64,000 nucleotides of DNA from Paenibacillus rhizosphaerae (GTDB lineage Bacteria; Bacillota; Bacilli; Paenibacillales; Paenibacillaceae): positions 1,043,200 to 1,107,199 of the forward strand of contig NZ_JACHXJ010000003.1 in NCBI RefSeq assembly GCF_014192015.1, in the 5' to 3' direction. The notes beneath the pieces are model-generated. The model ran no database searches. It worked only from the letters and a program-made list of their open reading frames with translations, and was not told where the DNA came from. Shown here piece by piece: positions 50,993 through 60,293 of this stretch. The position numbers and the translations under genes are program-made. Numbering within the stretch: the stretch's first letter is position 1; every line of letters starts with the position of its first letter.

Positions 50993-51655
50993 TCACTTCG
51001 GATAAGCCAGCTCCAGCTTGGTCAAATCGCTTTTCTCGCCGACGATAACGAGCACGTCGTCTTCGCTCAGCGGAGCGTCGGCATACGGCGAAATATCCAT
51101 CTTCGTGCCGTGCTTGATCGCCATGACGTTGCACCCAAAGCGGGCGCGAATGTCGAGTTCCCTCAAGTTTTTGCCGACCATGTCCTGCGAAGCCTTTAAT
51201 TCCAGAATGCTGTAGTCTTCGGAAATTTCAATGTAATCCAAAATATTCGGCGAAGTGAGATGGTGGGCGACCCGCATGCCCATATCCCGCTCCGGAAATA
51301 TCACTTTATCGGCGCCGATCTTTTCCAAAACCTTGCCGTGCAGTTCATTTTGCGCCTTGACGATGATCGTTCCGACCCCAAGATCCTTCAGGATGAGCGT
51401 CGTCAAAATGCTGGATTGAATGTCTTCGCCGATGGCGACAACCACCACATCAAAATTGCGGATGCCCAGGGCGCGAAGCGCCTCTTCATCCGTTGAATCC
51501 GCTGATACGGCATGCGTAACCATATTTGATACCGCCTGGGTGCGCTGTTCATCCGAATCGATGGCAAGCACGTCAAACCCCATCTCGCTCAGTGTGTTCG
51601 CGACACTGGAGCCAAAGCGCCCCATACCGATGACGGCGTACTGCTTTTTTGCCAT
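50993..51655 (-). CDS. Potassium channel gating subunit (KtrA/KtrC, RCK/TrkA)
   Basis: The product has 220 residues. The RCK_N Rossmann fold starts with YAVIGMGRFGSSVANTL (GxGxxG) and continues with DVLAIDSDEQRTQAVSN. The RCK_C domain (ILELKASQDMVGKNLRELDI, APLSEDDVLVIVGEKSD) can bind c-di-AMP in this family. It gates a KtrB/KtrD-type channel, whose gene is not in this window. The choice between KtrA and KtrC cannot be made here. Confidence 0.92.
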   Translation of the reverse strand: MAKKQYAVIGMGRFGSSVANTLSEMGFDVLAIDSDEQRTQAVSNMVTHAVSADSTDEEALRALGIRNFDVVVVAIGEDIQSSILTTLILKDLGVGTIIVKAQNELHGKVLEKIGADKVIFPERDMGMRVAHHLTSPNILDYIEISEDYSILELKASQDMVGKNLRELDIRARFGCNVMAIKHGTKMDISPYADAPLSEDDVLVIVGEKSDLTKLELAYPK

Positions 51656-51869
51656 ATGTTAACCTCCACGACTATAAGAAGTCTATCCTGATTATTATAT
51701 CACAGCGGGTGAAAAACTTGAATTTTGCCACCTGCCTCGGGGCACATTACTATAGAATATCATTACAATTCAGACTGAGCCCTGAGAGCGGCACGTCTTT
51801 CGCATCGATTTCGGAGCGGACCGGCTCGAATTGAAGGGTTCAAACTTTCAGCCTGGAGGGAAAACGATC

Positions 51870-52103
51870 ATGTCAATTCTTCTCGACCTGCGCCAAGCCA
51901 TTGTCCATAAGGTCCATGATTCCAATGAAGCCGAGCTTCGTGAAATGATTGAAGGCTCCGTCGACGGTCCGGAGCAGGCGCTCCCCGGCTTGGGAGCGAT
52001 CTTTGAGATGATGTGGAAAAATATCGACACGAAACAGCAGAACGAGCTCGTCCATGTGGCCCATGAGCACCTCAAGACGATTAAGCCGGGTCCACTGTCT
52101 TAA
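51870..52103 (+). CDS. sspI: Small acid-soluble spore protein I
   Basis: This 77-residue protein has ATG at 51870 after TGGAGGG. The sequence LDLRQAIVHKVHDSNEAELR with DGPEQALPGLGAIFEMMWKN is that of SspI. It is a minor forespore protein whose loss affects spore outgrowth in Bacillus. Position next to ysgA is conserved. Confidence 0.95.
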   Translation: MSILLDLRQAIVHKVHDSNEAELREMIEGSVDGPEQALPGLGAIFEMMWKNIDTKQQNELVHVAHEHLKTIKPGPLS

Positions 52104-52133
52104 AAAAGACGCCAGCGATTTGACCGCAATGAA

Positions 52134-52170
52134 AAATACCCCTCGGCCGGGAAACAGCTGAGGGGTATTT
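52134..52170. terminator. Bidirectional terminator
   Basis: AAATACCCCTCGGC and GCTGAGGGGTATTT form the stem with one mismatch. It lies between sspI and prfC. Confidence 0.82.
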
Positions 52171-52197
52171 CCTATATAACAAAAGCTTCAGCAGCCC

Positions 52198-53781
52198 TTA
52201 AGGCGCAGTCTCCAGAAACTTCGCGGTCGGATTCTTTTCCATCGCGGTACGCATCGCATATTCGTTTTCGAACAGCACGACATAGTTGCCCTTCTTATCC
52301 TTCACCAGCGTCGAATTGATGCGGAATTTGCTCGGATCGATCTGGTCGTCCACGATCCAGCGGGCGAACTGGTACGGCATCCGCTGCAGCTGCACATCCA
52401 CGCCGTACTCGCCTTTCATCCGGTATTCGAATACTTCGAACTGCAGCTGGCCGACAACGCCGAGAATCGTATCGTCGAAGCTGACTGTATGGAACACCTG
52501 AATGGTCCCTTCCTCCGTCAGCTGGTCGATCCCCTTCTGGTACTGCTTGTGCTTTAGGGCATTCTTGACCGTCACCTTGGAGAAAATCTCCGGCGAGAAC
52601 GTCGGCAGCTCGTCAAAGACAATTTCGCTGCCTTGGCTCAGCGAGTCGCCGATCCGGAAAATGCCCGGGTCAAACAGCCCGACAATATCGCCCGGATATG
52701 CTTCATCGACGATGTCGCGGTCCTGTGCCAGGAACTGCTGCGGCTGCGACAGCTTGATGTCCTTGCCGACCCGCACATGCTTGACGCTCATGCCGCGCTG
52801 AAACTTGCCGGACACGATCCGCATGAAGGCGATGCGGTCCCGGTGCGCCGGATTCATGTTCGCCTGGATTTTGAAAATATAACCCGAGAACTTCTCATCC
52901 GTCGGCTCGATCAGCCCAACCGTGCTGCGGCGCGGCTCCGGCGGCGGGGCCAGCTGCAGGAAGTTCTCCAGGAACGTCTGCACCCCGAAGTTGTTGATCG
53001 CGCTGCCGAAGAACAGCGGCGTCAGTTCGCCCTTCTGTACCTTTTCCAGGTCAAATTGGTCCCCCGCTACGTCCAGCAGCTCCAGGTCCTGGCACAGCTG
53101 ATCATGCAGGTAATCCCCCGCCATCTCACGGATCACCGGGTCGTTATAGTCCTCCACTTTCTGTACCTGAATGGTCGAGTGATCGTTCCCCTGGAACAGC
53201 TCGACCTGATTCTTCATGCGGTCGTAGACACCGCACAGCTCGCGTCCGGTCCCGATCGGCCAGTTCATCGGCACGGAGCGGATGCCCAGCACCTGCTCCA
53301 GCTCCTCCATCAGGTCAAACGGACTCCGTCCTTCCCGGTCGAGCTTGTTGATAAACGTAAAAATCGGAATGCCCCGCTTCGCGCAAACCTGGAACAGCTT
53401 GATCGTCTGGGCCTCGACCCCTTTGGCCACGTCGATCAGCATGACCGCGCTGTCGGCAGCAGTCAGTGTCCGGTACGTATCCTCACTGAAGTCCTGGTGA
53501 CCCGGGGTGTCCAGAATGTTGACCCGATGTCCATTATAATCGAACTGCATCACCGACGAAGTAACCGAGATCCCCCGCTGCTTCTCGATTTCCATCCAGT
53601 CACTGGTCGCGTGCTTGCTCGCTTTGCGCGCTTTGACCGTACCGGCCAGCCGGATCGCGCCGCCGAACAGGAGCAGCTTCTCCGTTAATGTCGTTTTGCC
53701 TGCGTCCGGGTGGGAGATAATCGCGAACGTCCGGCGCTTCTCCACTTCCTGCTGCAGCGTATCATCTATCGCTTTGCTCAT
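52198..53781 (-). CDS. prfC: Peptide chain release factor 3
   Basis: The product has 527 residues. The GTPase motifs are SHPDAGKTTLTEKLL, DTPGHQDFSEDTYRTL and FINKLDREGRSPFDL. Domain II and III segments (VSGKFQRGMSVKHVRVGKD) and the typical ENEYAMRTAMEKNP near the C-terminus are present. RF3 recycles RF1 and RF2 after termination. Length and sequence are standard. Confidence 0.96.
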   Translation of the reverse strand: MSKAIDDTLQQEVEKRRTFAIISHPDAGKTTLTEKLLLFGGAIRLAGTVKARKASKHATSDWMEIEKQRGISVTSSVMQFDYNGHRVNILDTPGHQDFSEDTYRTLTAADSAVMLIDVAKGVEAQTIKLFQVCAKRGIPIFTFINKLDREGRSPFDLMEELEQVLGIRSVPMNWPIGTGRELCGVYDRMKNQVELFQGNDHSTIQVQKVEDYNDPVIREMAGDYLHDQLCQDLELLDVAGDQFDLEKVQKGELTPLFFGSAINNFGVQTFLENFLQLAPPPEPRRSTVGLIEPTDEKFSGYIFKIQANMNPAHRDRIAFMRIVSGKFQRGMSVKHVRVGKDIKLSQPQQFLAQDRDIVDEAYPGDIVGLFDPGIFRIGDSLSQGSEIVFDELPTFSPEIFSKVTVKNALKHKQYQKGIDQLTEEGTIQVFHTVSFDDTILGVVGQLQFEVFEYRMKGEYGVDVQLQRMPYQFARWIVDDQIDPSKFRINSTLVKDKKGNYVVLFENEYAMRTAMEKNPTAKFLETAP

Positions 53782-53928
53782 TTCACTATTCCCTTCATCA
53801 CTAAAGTCATGTCTATTATTGTATCACATTCTCTACGCAAATCACCCCCATGCAGAGGCTGCATGAGGATGATTTCATTTCAGGCTATGTCTTTAGTGAA
53901 ACATACGGCAAGCACCGGTACAACGGTT

Positions 53929-55479
53929 TTATTTGCCAATCTGCCACACGACGTTGTCCTCTTCCTGGCCGTTCACCGGCCACCAATGGAAGCCGTCCGC
54001 TTTCAGCAGTTCGTCCGTTTCCTTCGGTCCCCAGGACCCGGCAGGATAATAAGCGATATCGCCCTGATTTTGCGCCCAGGCTTCGGCGATTTTATCGACG
54101 AAGGACCAGGCCGACGCCACTTCATCCCAGCGGGTGAAATACGTCGATTCGCCGCGGGCTGCATCATGCAGCAGGCGCTCATACGCTTCTGGCGAGTTGA
54201 TGCCGACCATGCAGCTCTGGCAGAAGTCCATCGCGAGCGGCTCGATTTCATTTTCGGAGCCCGGCTTCTTCGCGTTGATCTTTACGTAGATGCCTTCCAT
54301 CGGGTTCACCCGGATGACCAGCAGGTTCGGTTCGAGCTTGTATTTTTTACCCAAATACACATTGTTCGGCATGCTCTTGAATTCCACGACGATTTCCGTC
54401 GTTTTGACCGGAAGGCGTTTGCCAGTCCGGATGTAGAACGGTACGCCCGCCCAGCGGAAATTATCCACGAACAGCCGCGCCGCAAAGTACGTCTCCGTAT
54501 TGGAGTTCGGGTCGACCTTGTCCTCCTCACGATAGGCCGGCAGGTCTTTACCGCGGGCAGAGCCCTTGATGTACTGGCCTCGGATGACGTTCTTCTTCAC
54601 TTCTTCCGCTGTCTCGTATGGCCGGAGCGAACGGAGCACCTTCACCTTCTCGTCGCGGATGTCCTCCGGCAGCAGGCGGCTTGGCGGCTCCATCGCGATC
54701 ATCGTCAGCATCTGCAGCATATGGTTTTGTCCCATATCGCGGAGTGCGCCGGCGTGGTCGTAGTACCCTCCGCGCTCTTCCACGCCGACGGTTTCGCTCA
54801 GCGTAATCTGCACGTTGGAAATATGCTTGTTGTTCCACAGCGGCTCGAAAAACGCGTTGGCGAACCGGATGACTTCGATATTCTGTACCATTTCCTTGCC
54901 CAGGTAGTGGTCGATCCGGTAAATCTCTTCTTCTTTAAAAACCTGGCGAATCTGTTCGTTCAGCTCTTCAGCCGATTTCAGATCGTAGCCGAACGGCTTC
55001 TCGATGACGAGGCGGTTCCAGCCTTCAGCATCCAGCATGCCGCCCTTTTGGAGGTTGAACGATACGCTGCCAAACAGCTCCGGCGCCAGGGCCAGGTAGA
55101 ATAGTCGGTTGCCCGGAATGCCGAACTGCTTCTCAAGCTTCACTGTCTGTTCGTTTAGTTCACGGAATCCGTCGACGTTGTTAATATCGAGGGATTTATA
55201 TTCAAAATGCTGCGCAAACGTCTTCCAATGGTCGTTGTCCTCCGCCTTGTAACGGCAAAATTCCTGAATCGACTGGAAGATGTCCTCACGGAACTCCTCC
55301 TGGGTACGCGGACGCCGCGCGACGCCGATGACCGCAAAATCCTCGGCTAATTTACCTTCACGGTACAAACTATAAATGGCAGGAAACAGTTTGCGTTTGG
55401 CCAAATCCCCGGTTGCCCCGAAAATAAAAAATACAGCACCAGGTGTTTTGAGTGCTTCAAGATTTTGATTTTCAGTCAT
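53929..55479 (-). CDS. zwf: Glucose-6-phosphate 1-dehydrogenase
   Basis: This 516-residue protein has the NADP-binding FIFGATGDLAKRKLFPAIYS, the substrate motif RIDHYLGKEMVQNIEVIRFA and VIEKPFGYDLKSAEEL. The lysine in EKPFG and the His in RIDHYLG are the expected active-site residues. It opens the oxidative pentose phosphate pathway. It is monocistronic. Confidence 0.97.
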   Translation of the reverse strand: MTENQNLEALKTPGAVFFIFGATGDLAKRKLFPAIYSLYREGKLAEDFAVIGVARRPRTQEEFREDIFQSIQEFCRYKAEDNDHWKTFAQHFEYKSLDINNVDGFRELNEQTVKLEKQFGIPGNRLFYLALAPELFGSVSFNLQKGGMLDAEGWNRLVIEKPFGYDLKSAEELNEQIRQVFKEEEIYRIDHYLGKEMVQNIEVIRFANAFFEPLWNNKHISNVQITLSETVGVEERGGYYDHAGALRDMGQNHMLQMLTMIAMEPPSRLLPEDIRDEKVKVLRSLRPYETAEEVKKNVIRGQYIKGSARGKDLPAYREEDKVDPNSNTETYFAARLFVDNFRWAGVPFYIRTGKRLPVKTTEIVVEFKSMPNNVYLGKKYKLEPNLLVIRVNPMEGIYVKINAKKPGSENEIEPLAMDFCQSCMVGINSPEAYERLLHDAARGESTYFTRWDEVASAWSFVDKIAEAWAQNQGDIAYYPAGSWGPKETDELLKADGFHWWPVNGQEEDNVVWQIGK

Positions 55480-55637
55480 GGCTCCTCATTCTTTCTATGT
55501 CGTATTTTGGTCCCAACAAAATCCCGATTTTACACCATAATTTGGCTGGCATAAAATGATTGATGTCATTTTAGCATATTCATCCGCATCATGCTATCCG
55601 TTTAACTTTGTGGAAAATCAAAAATTTCTTTCAATAA

Positions 55638-55662
55638 CCCTGGCAGAACGCTGCTCCAGGGT
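55638..55662 (-). terminator. Terminator after ywmB
   Basis: On the minus strand ACCCTGG and CCAGGGT form a 7-bp stem across a 12-base loop, followed by TATTG. The stem abuts the stop codon. Confidence 0.55.
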
Positions 55663-56427
55663 CTAATACTCAATCGTAATGACCGGAAGCCCGATCGTCA
55701 CCCGGCTGCTGCCGGTCGATTGATCCTCATGGACCGCCACCTGCATGTTCAGCACCTTTCCCCCACTTTGGATACCGGACCGCAATGTAGGCACCTCATA
55801 AGCGTTGCTGACCGTCGTCGCGTCCTCATAGGATTCCGCCTTTGTCGCCGCCATATTTTTGAAAATGCCTTCTTCTACCGTTTTCATGGTCGATCCGGCA
55901 GTGCGCTCCCCTTTAACCGTTCCCTGCAAAGAGGCATTCCATTCAGCATGGATGCCGTTTTCGTGCAGCGCCTGTCCGTATTCCGACTGGAGCTTGGTCA
56001 ATGCGCTCAGCTGCTCATCACCAGCCGCCTCCATTTGAATAATAATATAACTGCGATTCTCCGAAATCTCCTGCCAGTTGAACCGTACGTTAACGCCATT
56101 TTTCGTATCCACGACCCGGTACGTCAAGTGACCGCCCTCCGTCTGCTGCTGTACTCCCGGCAGATTCAGCGATTGGGACAGCTCCTCGGCCGCCTCGTAT
56201 GCATCCTGGTTGCCGTTGGCTTCCCAGTCTCCCTGCCACTTCACAACGATACGATGCGGAACGTCCACCACTTCATTTCCCAGCTTCAAGAGGGTGCGCA
56301 ATTCTTCCGGATCCTGATGGGACGGCGCCGACGTCTGATTCGCGCTGTACCACAAATACCCCATCCATACCAAAGCCGCTATGCATACTGCCAAACCTAA
56401 ACCTGCCCATCTCCGGACTGCCATCAT
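55663..56427 (-). CDS. ywmB: YwmB-like sporulation-associated exported protein
   Basis: The product has 254 residues. A signal or membrane anchor (WAGLGLAVCIAALVWMGYLWY) is followed by a two-part alpha/beta domain with VVDVPHRIVVKWQGDW, VNVRFNWQEISENRSYIIIQ and MQVAVHEDQSTGSSRVTIG, similar to YwmB. That family has a TATA-box-binding-protein-like fold but no known activity. It is usually found near spoIID and cell-wall genes; here it stands alone next to zwf. Confidence 0.75.
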   Translation of the reverse strand: MMAVRRWAGLGLAVCIAALVWMGYLWYSANQTSAPSHQDPEELRTLLKLGNEVVDVPHRIVVKWQGDWEANGNQDAYEAAEELSQSLNLPGVQQQTEGGHLTYRVVDTKNGVNVRFNWQEISENRSYIIIQMEAAGDEQLSALTKLQSEYGQALHENGIHAEWNASLQGTVKGERTAGSTMKTVEEGIFKNMAATKAESYEDATTVSNAYEVPTLRSGIQSGGKVLNMQVAVHEDQSTGSSRVTIGLPVITIEY

Positions 56428-56602
56428 CCCTCATACATCCCTTCACTAGGAAATCTATCAATCTACTAAAAGGATGTCCGTTTCCAGGGCGATTATACCT
56501 AAAACCACACGATAGGCGAAATTGGGTGAATGACCATAGCCGCGTCCATAGGCGGTGAATACACTGGTTAATAAAAATGATAAGGGAGGTTCGCACACTT
56601 CC

Positions 56603-56929
56603 ATGATCCCTATTTACCCATTAACAGAGGAAAATATTCGGCGGCACTGCGGCAAAATGGTCGCTGCCTGTATGTATGACGGCAGAGTATATACCGGAAA
56701 GCTGACCGAGTGCAAAGACGGCCATATTATTCTGAACGGGCCGGAAGGCACCCAGCTGCATGGCGCCAAGGTAAAGGGCAGCCATAAAAAACGCGCCAAG
56801 GGGCCGGTAGCCAAAGCTCCGCAAAAGGCCAATATCCGCGCCTTCTTTCCCTATTATCCGTATGGATTCGGCTTCGGGGCCGGCCTGGCACTGAGTCTGG
56901 CTACCCTCGGGCTGCTGTTTTTGATTTAG
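56603..56929 (+). CDS. Hypothetical protein with Sm-like motif and C-terminal membrane segment
   Basis: This 108-residue protein has an N-terminal part (GKMVAACMYDGRVYTGKLTE followed by CKDGHIILNGPEG) that resembles the Sm1-type G-x-x-V...G-x-L pattern of Lsm/Hfq proteins. A basic stretch (KVKGSHKKRAKGPVAKAPQK) follows, and the end (GFGFGAGLALSLATLGLLFLI) is hydrophobic. RNA binding at the membrane is a guess. GGGAGG lies rather far (13 bases) from the ATG. Confidence 0.65.
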   Translation: MIPIYPLTEENIRRHCGKMVAACMYDGRVYTGKLTECKDGHIILNGPEGTQLHGAKVKGSHKKRAKGPVAKAPQKANIRAFFPYYPYGFGFGAGLALSLATLGLLFLI

Positions 56930-56960
56930 CGGTTTTCAAAACTCACACATTCTTAATCTA

Positions 56961-57000
56961 AAAAAGCCCCTGGAAGCTATCCGCTCCTCAGGGGCTTTTC
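56961..57000. terminator. Bidirectional terminator
   Basis: AAAAGCCCCTGGA and TCCTCAGGGGCTTTT form a stem with a bulge. It lies between the Sm-like gene and liaR. Confidence 0.82.
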
Positions 57001-57038
57001 ATCTGCTCTTGATTAAATTGCTCTTGATTTAATCCCAA

Positions 57039-57686
57039 CTATTCCGCCAGACCGTTCTTATAAGCGTAGATCGCCGCCTGCGTGCGGTCGTCAACGCCTA
57101 ACTTCGCCAGGATGTTCGTCACATGGAACTTGACCGTTTTAATACCAATGATGAGGTCATCGGCGATTTCCTGGTTGGACTTGCCCTGTGCCAATAGGCG
57201 GAGCACATCCATTTCGCGGTCGGTCAGCTCCTTGTGCGCCGGGGCTTCCACCTCCGGATGTCGGAACCGGTTCATCATCTTGGAGGCGACCTGCGATTCC
57301 AATACCGATTGGCCGCGCGCCGCGGCGCGGATGGCGTCGGCGATTTCGCTTGCGCGCGACGTCTTCAGCAGGTAGCTGAATGCCCCGGCTTCGATAACCG
57401 GGTACATTTTCTCGTCGTCCAAATAGCTTGTCAGCACGATCACCTTGCAGTCGGGGTACAGCTTCAGCAGCTGCCGCGTCGCTTCGATCCCGTCCATGCC
57501 ATCCATCACCAGGTCCATCAGGACGACGTCGGGCTTGTATTCCCGGGCAAGGCGGATGCCTTCCTCCCCGCTGCCTGCCTCGCCGACGACTTCGATGCCG
57601 TCTTCGGTCCCCAGTACGGCCGCCAGGCCGATCCGCACCATCTCGTGGTCATCGACGAGCAGCACTTTAATCATGGGTGTTTCCAT
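57039..57686 (-). CDS. liaR: LiaR/VraR-type response regulator
   Basis: The product has 215 residues from ATG 57686, with GTGAGGA eight bases upstream. The receiver has KVLLVDDHEMVRIGLAAVL and the phospho-Asp in DVVLMDLVMDGMDG. The LuxR HTH is LTDREMDVLRLLAQGKSNQE followed by IGIKTVKFHVTNILAKLG. Its start overlaps liaS by 20 bases. It should activate this same operon through the repeats at 61914-61972. Confidence 0.95.
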   Translation of the reverse strand: METPMIKVLLVDDHEMVRIGLAAVLGTEDGIEVVGEAGSGEEGIRLAREYKPDVVLMDLVMDGMDGIEATRQLLKLYPDCKVIVLTSYLDDEKMYPVIEAGAFSYLLKTSRASEIADAIRAAARGQSVLESQVASKMMNRFRHPEVEAPAHKELTDREMDVLRLLAQGKSNQEIADDLIIGIKTVKFHVTNILAKLGVDDRTQAAIYAYKNGLAE

Positions 57687-58749
57687 TTCCAAGATCCTCA
57701 CTCCCTGCTTTGTCTTCAGATACAATCGGCACGGTAATTTCGATTCGCGTTCCCTTGCCGGGCGCCGTAATCATCTGGATCGATCCGCCGATTTCATTGA
57801 CGCGTTCCTGCATATTGGAAAGGCCATAAGAAGCCTGTTTTGTCTCGTTTAGTTCAAAGCCCTGGCCGTCGTCGCGCAGCATGACCCAAACCATGTCTTT
57901 CTTTTGGTGAATCCGGATTTCCATCTTATCCGCTTTGGCATGCCGGAGCGTGTTAGACATCGCCTCCTGGATGATGCGGAACAGGTGGTTTTCGATTCCT
58001 TTTACCAGGTGGATGCCTTTGTCCATTTCAAACACGATTTCCATCGGGACCTTCACTTTGAGCTCTTTGATCAGCTCGCCCAGGCCTTGCTCCAGCGGCT
58101 TGCCTTCCAAATAGACCGGCCGGAGATGCAGCAGCAGCGCCCTCATTTCCGATTGGGCCACAGCGGCCATCTCTTCGATGAGCGCCACCTGGCGCTGGGC
58201 CTTGTCAAAATCCTTCTCAAGCGTCCTCCCCACGGCCGTCGCCGTCATCGATATCGCAAACAGCTGCTGGGATACCGCATCATGCAGCTCCCGCGCCAGA
58301 CGCTGCCGCTCCTCTACGATCGCCGATATCCGCGCCTTCTCAGCCAGCTGGGCATTGTTCGTGGATAAGCGCTGAAGGGAGTTCACCTGCTCCTCCCACT
58401 TTTTGCTGATGCGCCCAAGCTGCTCGCCAAGGCGCCCCACCTCGTCGCTGCCAAGCTCCGGCACGGAGCGGGCGACGTTCCCTTTTTCCCAGGAGAGCAG
58501 CGTTTCCCGCAGACGCTCCAGCTTCATTTTAACCCGGTAGCTTTGATAAAACCCGAAGATAGCGCCCAGACCGATCGGCACGAGGATCAGCGTAGCACCG
58601 GCCTGCAGCGTTTTTTGCCAAGAATCAAAAGGGGCCAAATAACCATATGTATAAAGTACGTAAAAAATGATCAGGAGCATAACAAAAGAAAGAAGGGCCC
58701 CCTCGCCCATGCTCCGGGAGACCATATTAGCCGGTTTTCTGGTTTTCAT
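57667..58749 (-). CDS. liaS: LiaS/VraS-type sensor histidine kinase
   Basis: This 360-residue protein has two N-terminal membrane helices (LLSFVMLLIIFYVLYTYGY and AGATLILVPIGLGAIFGFY) and almost no extracellular loop, as in intramembrane-sensing kinases. A HAMP-like linker is followed by HisKA_3 with RQRLARELHDAVSQQLFAIS and a HATPase domain ending YGLSNMQERVNEIGG. It senses cell-envelope damage, held inactive by LiaF. Confidence 0.94.
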   Translation of the reverse strand: MKTRKPANMVSRSMGEGALLSFVMLLIIFYVLYTYGYLAPFDSWQKTLQAGATLILVPIGLGAIFGFYQSYRVKMKLERLRETLLSWEKGNVARSVPELGSDEVGRLGEQLGRISKKWEEQVNSLQRLSTNNAQLAEKARISAIVEERQRLARELHDAVSQQLFAISMTATAVGRTLEKDFDKAQRQVALIEEMAAVAQSEMRALLLHLRPVYLEGKPLEQGLGELIKELKVKVPMEIVFEMDKGIHLVKGIENHLFRIIQEAMSNTLRHAKADKMEIRIHQKKDMVWVMLRDDGQGFELNETKQASYGLSNMQERVNEIGGSIQMITAPGKGTRIEITVPIVSEDKAGSEDLGNGNTHD

Positions 58750-58764
58750 CAGGGAACCCTCCTC

Positions 58765-59412
58765 CTATGACAGATCAATATCAACATCTCCTACCAGGTA
58801 GGAAATATGGAATTTAACTTTGTATTCACTGGTCTCATAATTGGGCGACTTCCAGTTCAAACGGTTCATCAAGCCGTTATCCCGTTGCCCTCTGAAATCG
58901 ATCGCGCCGAACAGGACGAACACTTCAAGCTCCACCCCGTAATACTCCGGAATTTTAATATCCGTATCCCCCATGATGCCTTGAAACATCATAACCGTAC
59001 GGTGTTCCTCGGGGATCGCAAGCGACAAATCCAGATCGGCCTCATTGATGACATGCCAGACGCTCTGGCTTCTCATAACCCATGGGACCTGGTCCCAATT
59101 ATAATGACCCGAAAATCCCTGCTTCTGCAGGTACCCGTCCCGGTTCTGCACCTTCCTTGCTTTTACAAAAAACCATCCCAGGGAGATCAGCGCAATGCCC
59201 AGCACGATCAGCAAATGATCAATCAGCAGCAGGATGGCTCCCACCGCCACGAGGCGGTAACCTCTCTTCACTTTTCCGCCGCGAATCGTATAAATTCCCA
59301 TAAGAATGAATAAGAGGGCGACGATGGTAAAAAAGCCGACCCACCTGCCGAAGAGCATGAGGAGGCCGATCCCGATGAGAATCAGCGCAATGAAGCGATT
59401 TCTTTTTTCCAT
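58765..59412 (-). CDS. liaF: LiaF, inhibitor of LiaRS signalling
   Basis: The product has 215 residues from ATG 59412, after AAGGAGGTG. Four hydrophobic stretches in the first 95 residues (FIALILIGIGLLMLFGRWVG and IVALLFILMGIYTIRGG among them) are followed by a beta-rich domain (MMFQGIMGDTDIKIPEYYG, FHISYLVGDVDIDLS). This is the LiaF/VraT plan. It keeps LiaS off without stress. Confidence 0.93.
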   Translation of the reverse strand: MEKRNRFIALILIGIGLLMLFGRWVGFFTIVALLFILMGIYTIRGGKVKRGYRLVAVGAILLLIDHLLIVLGIALISLGWFFVKARKVQNRDGYLQKQGFSGHYNWDQVPWVMRSQSVWHVINEADLDLSLAIPEEHRTVMMFQGIMGDTDIKIPEYYGVELEVFVLFGAIDFRGQRDNGLMNRLNWKSPNYETSEYKVKFHISYLVGDVDIDLS

Positions 59413-59585
59413 GCCGCACCTCCTTATGATGTCTTGATTGATCGGAAAAGTAAGATCGGAAAAGCCATAGGGTTGTGACGGGCACACTCCTTATGGCTTC
59501 ACCGGGTTCCAGGAAGATGTGAATGAGGTCTCGCGCCCTTATTCCATTCTTCCTAGCATATCATATTGTCCGCAGAATTGAATAC

Positions 59586-60290
59586 TTATTCTTTATTCGA
59601 TTTGGAAGGAGCGGCAGCCGGCGGGTTCAGCTTGCTTTTCAGCGCGCTGAGCTGTTCTTCCACCTTCAGCTGCTTCTCCGCATCGACCGGGCTGGTGAAA
59701 GCGGATGTTTCCGGGCGGTAAGGGGCACGCATCACGTCAGCTTCAGCTTCCATTTGCATGATCTTTTCTTCCATGCGGTGGAATCCAAGGGACGCGCTGC
59801 CGCTTTCGATCGTATGCAGGCTGCTGATTTGCGACATTTGCTTTTTGGCTTTCGCCATTTGCGCACGGGCTACGAGCTCGTTACGCTTGTTCCGCATTTT
59901 GTAGAACTCGTCTTTCATGTCATGGAGCTGCTGTACCAGTTCTTTGGCTTGCACCTCGGATTGAGCATGCAGTTCTTGGTACTCGGACAGTTTTTGGTCA
60001 AAATAAATCTTTTCCTCGAGCAGCTTGCGCGCTACTTCTTCCTGACCGTTACGAAGTGCCAGTTCAGCTTGAGCCTCGCGTTGGCCGGCCATCTTCACGG
60101 CTTCTTCCACGCGCTGCTTCATGCGGCGTTCATTGGCCATTTGCTTCGCTACAGTAACTTCCGCGTCATGGATTTCTGCCTCCATATCACGCAGATACTG
60201 GTTCAGCATAATTACCGGATCTTCAACTTTATCCAATACCTCGTTCACCGATGCTTTTGTCATATCCTTAATTCTTTTAAATACTCCCAT
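59586..60290 (-). CDS. liaH: LiaH-like phage-shock protein A
   Basis: This 234-residue protein is almost wholly coiled coil. The start MGVFKRIKDMTKASVNEVLD and VEDPVIMLNQYLRDMEAEIH is that of PspA/IM30. The last 40 residues form a flexible Ala/Pro/Ser/Lys-rich tail. PspA-like proteins polymerise on stressed membranes and reduce leakage. It lies 3 bases after the pspC gene, and 173 bases separate it from liaF. Confidence 0.92.
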   Translation of the reverse strand: MGVFKRIKDMTKASVNEVLDKVEDPVIMLNQYLRDMEAEIHDAEVTVAKQMANERRMKQRVEEAVKMAGQREAQAELALRNGQEEVARKLLEEKIYFDQKLSEYQELHAQSEVQAKELVQQLHDMKDEFYKMRNKRNELVARAQMAKAKKQMSQISSLHTIESGSASLGFHRMEEKIMQMEAEADVMRAPYRPETSAFTSPVDAEKQLKVEEQLSALKSKLNPPAAAPSKSNKE

Positions 60291-60293
60291 GTT

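Noticed and set aside
53710..55104. Plus-strand frames of up to 464 codons opposite prfC and zwf
   Set aside because: These are shadows. The minus-strand products are full-length, well-known enzymes.
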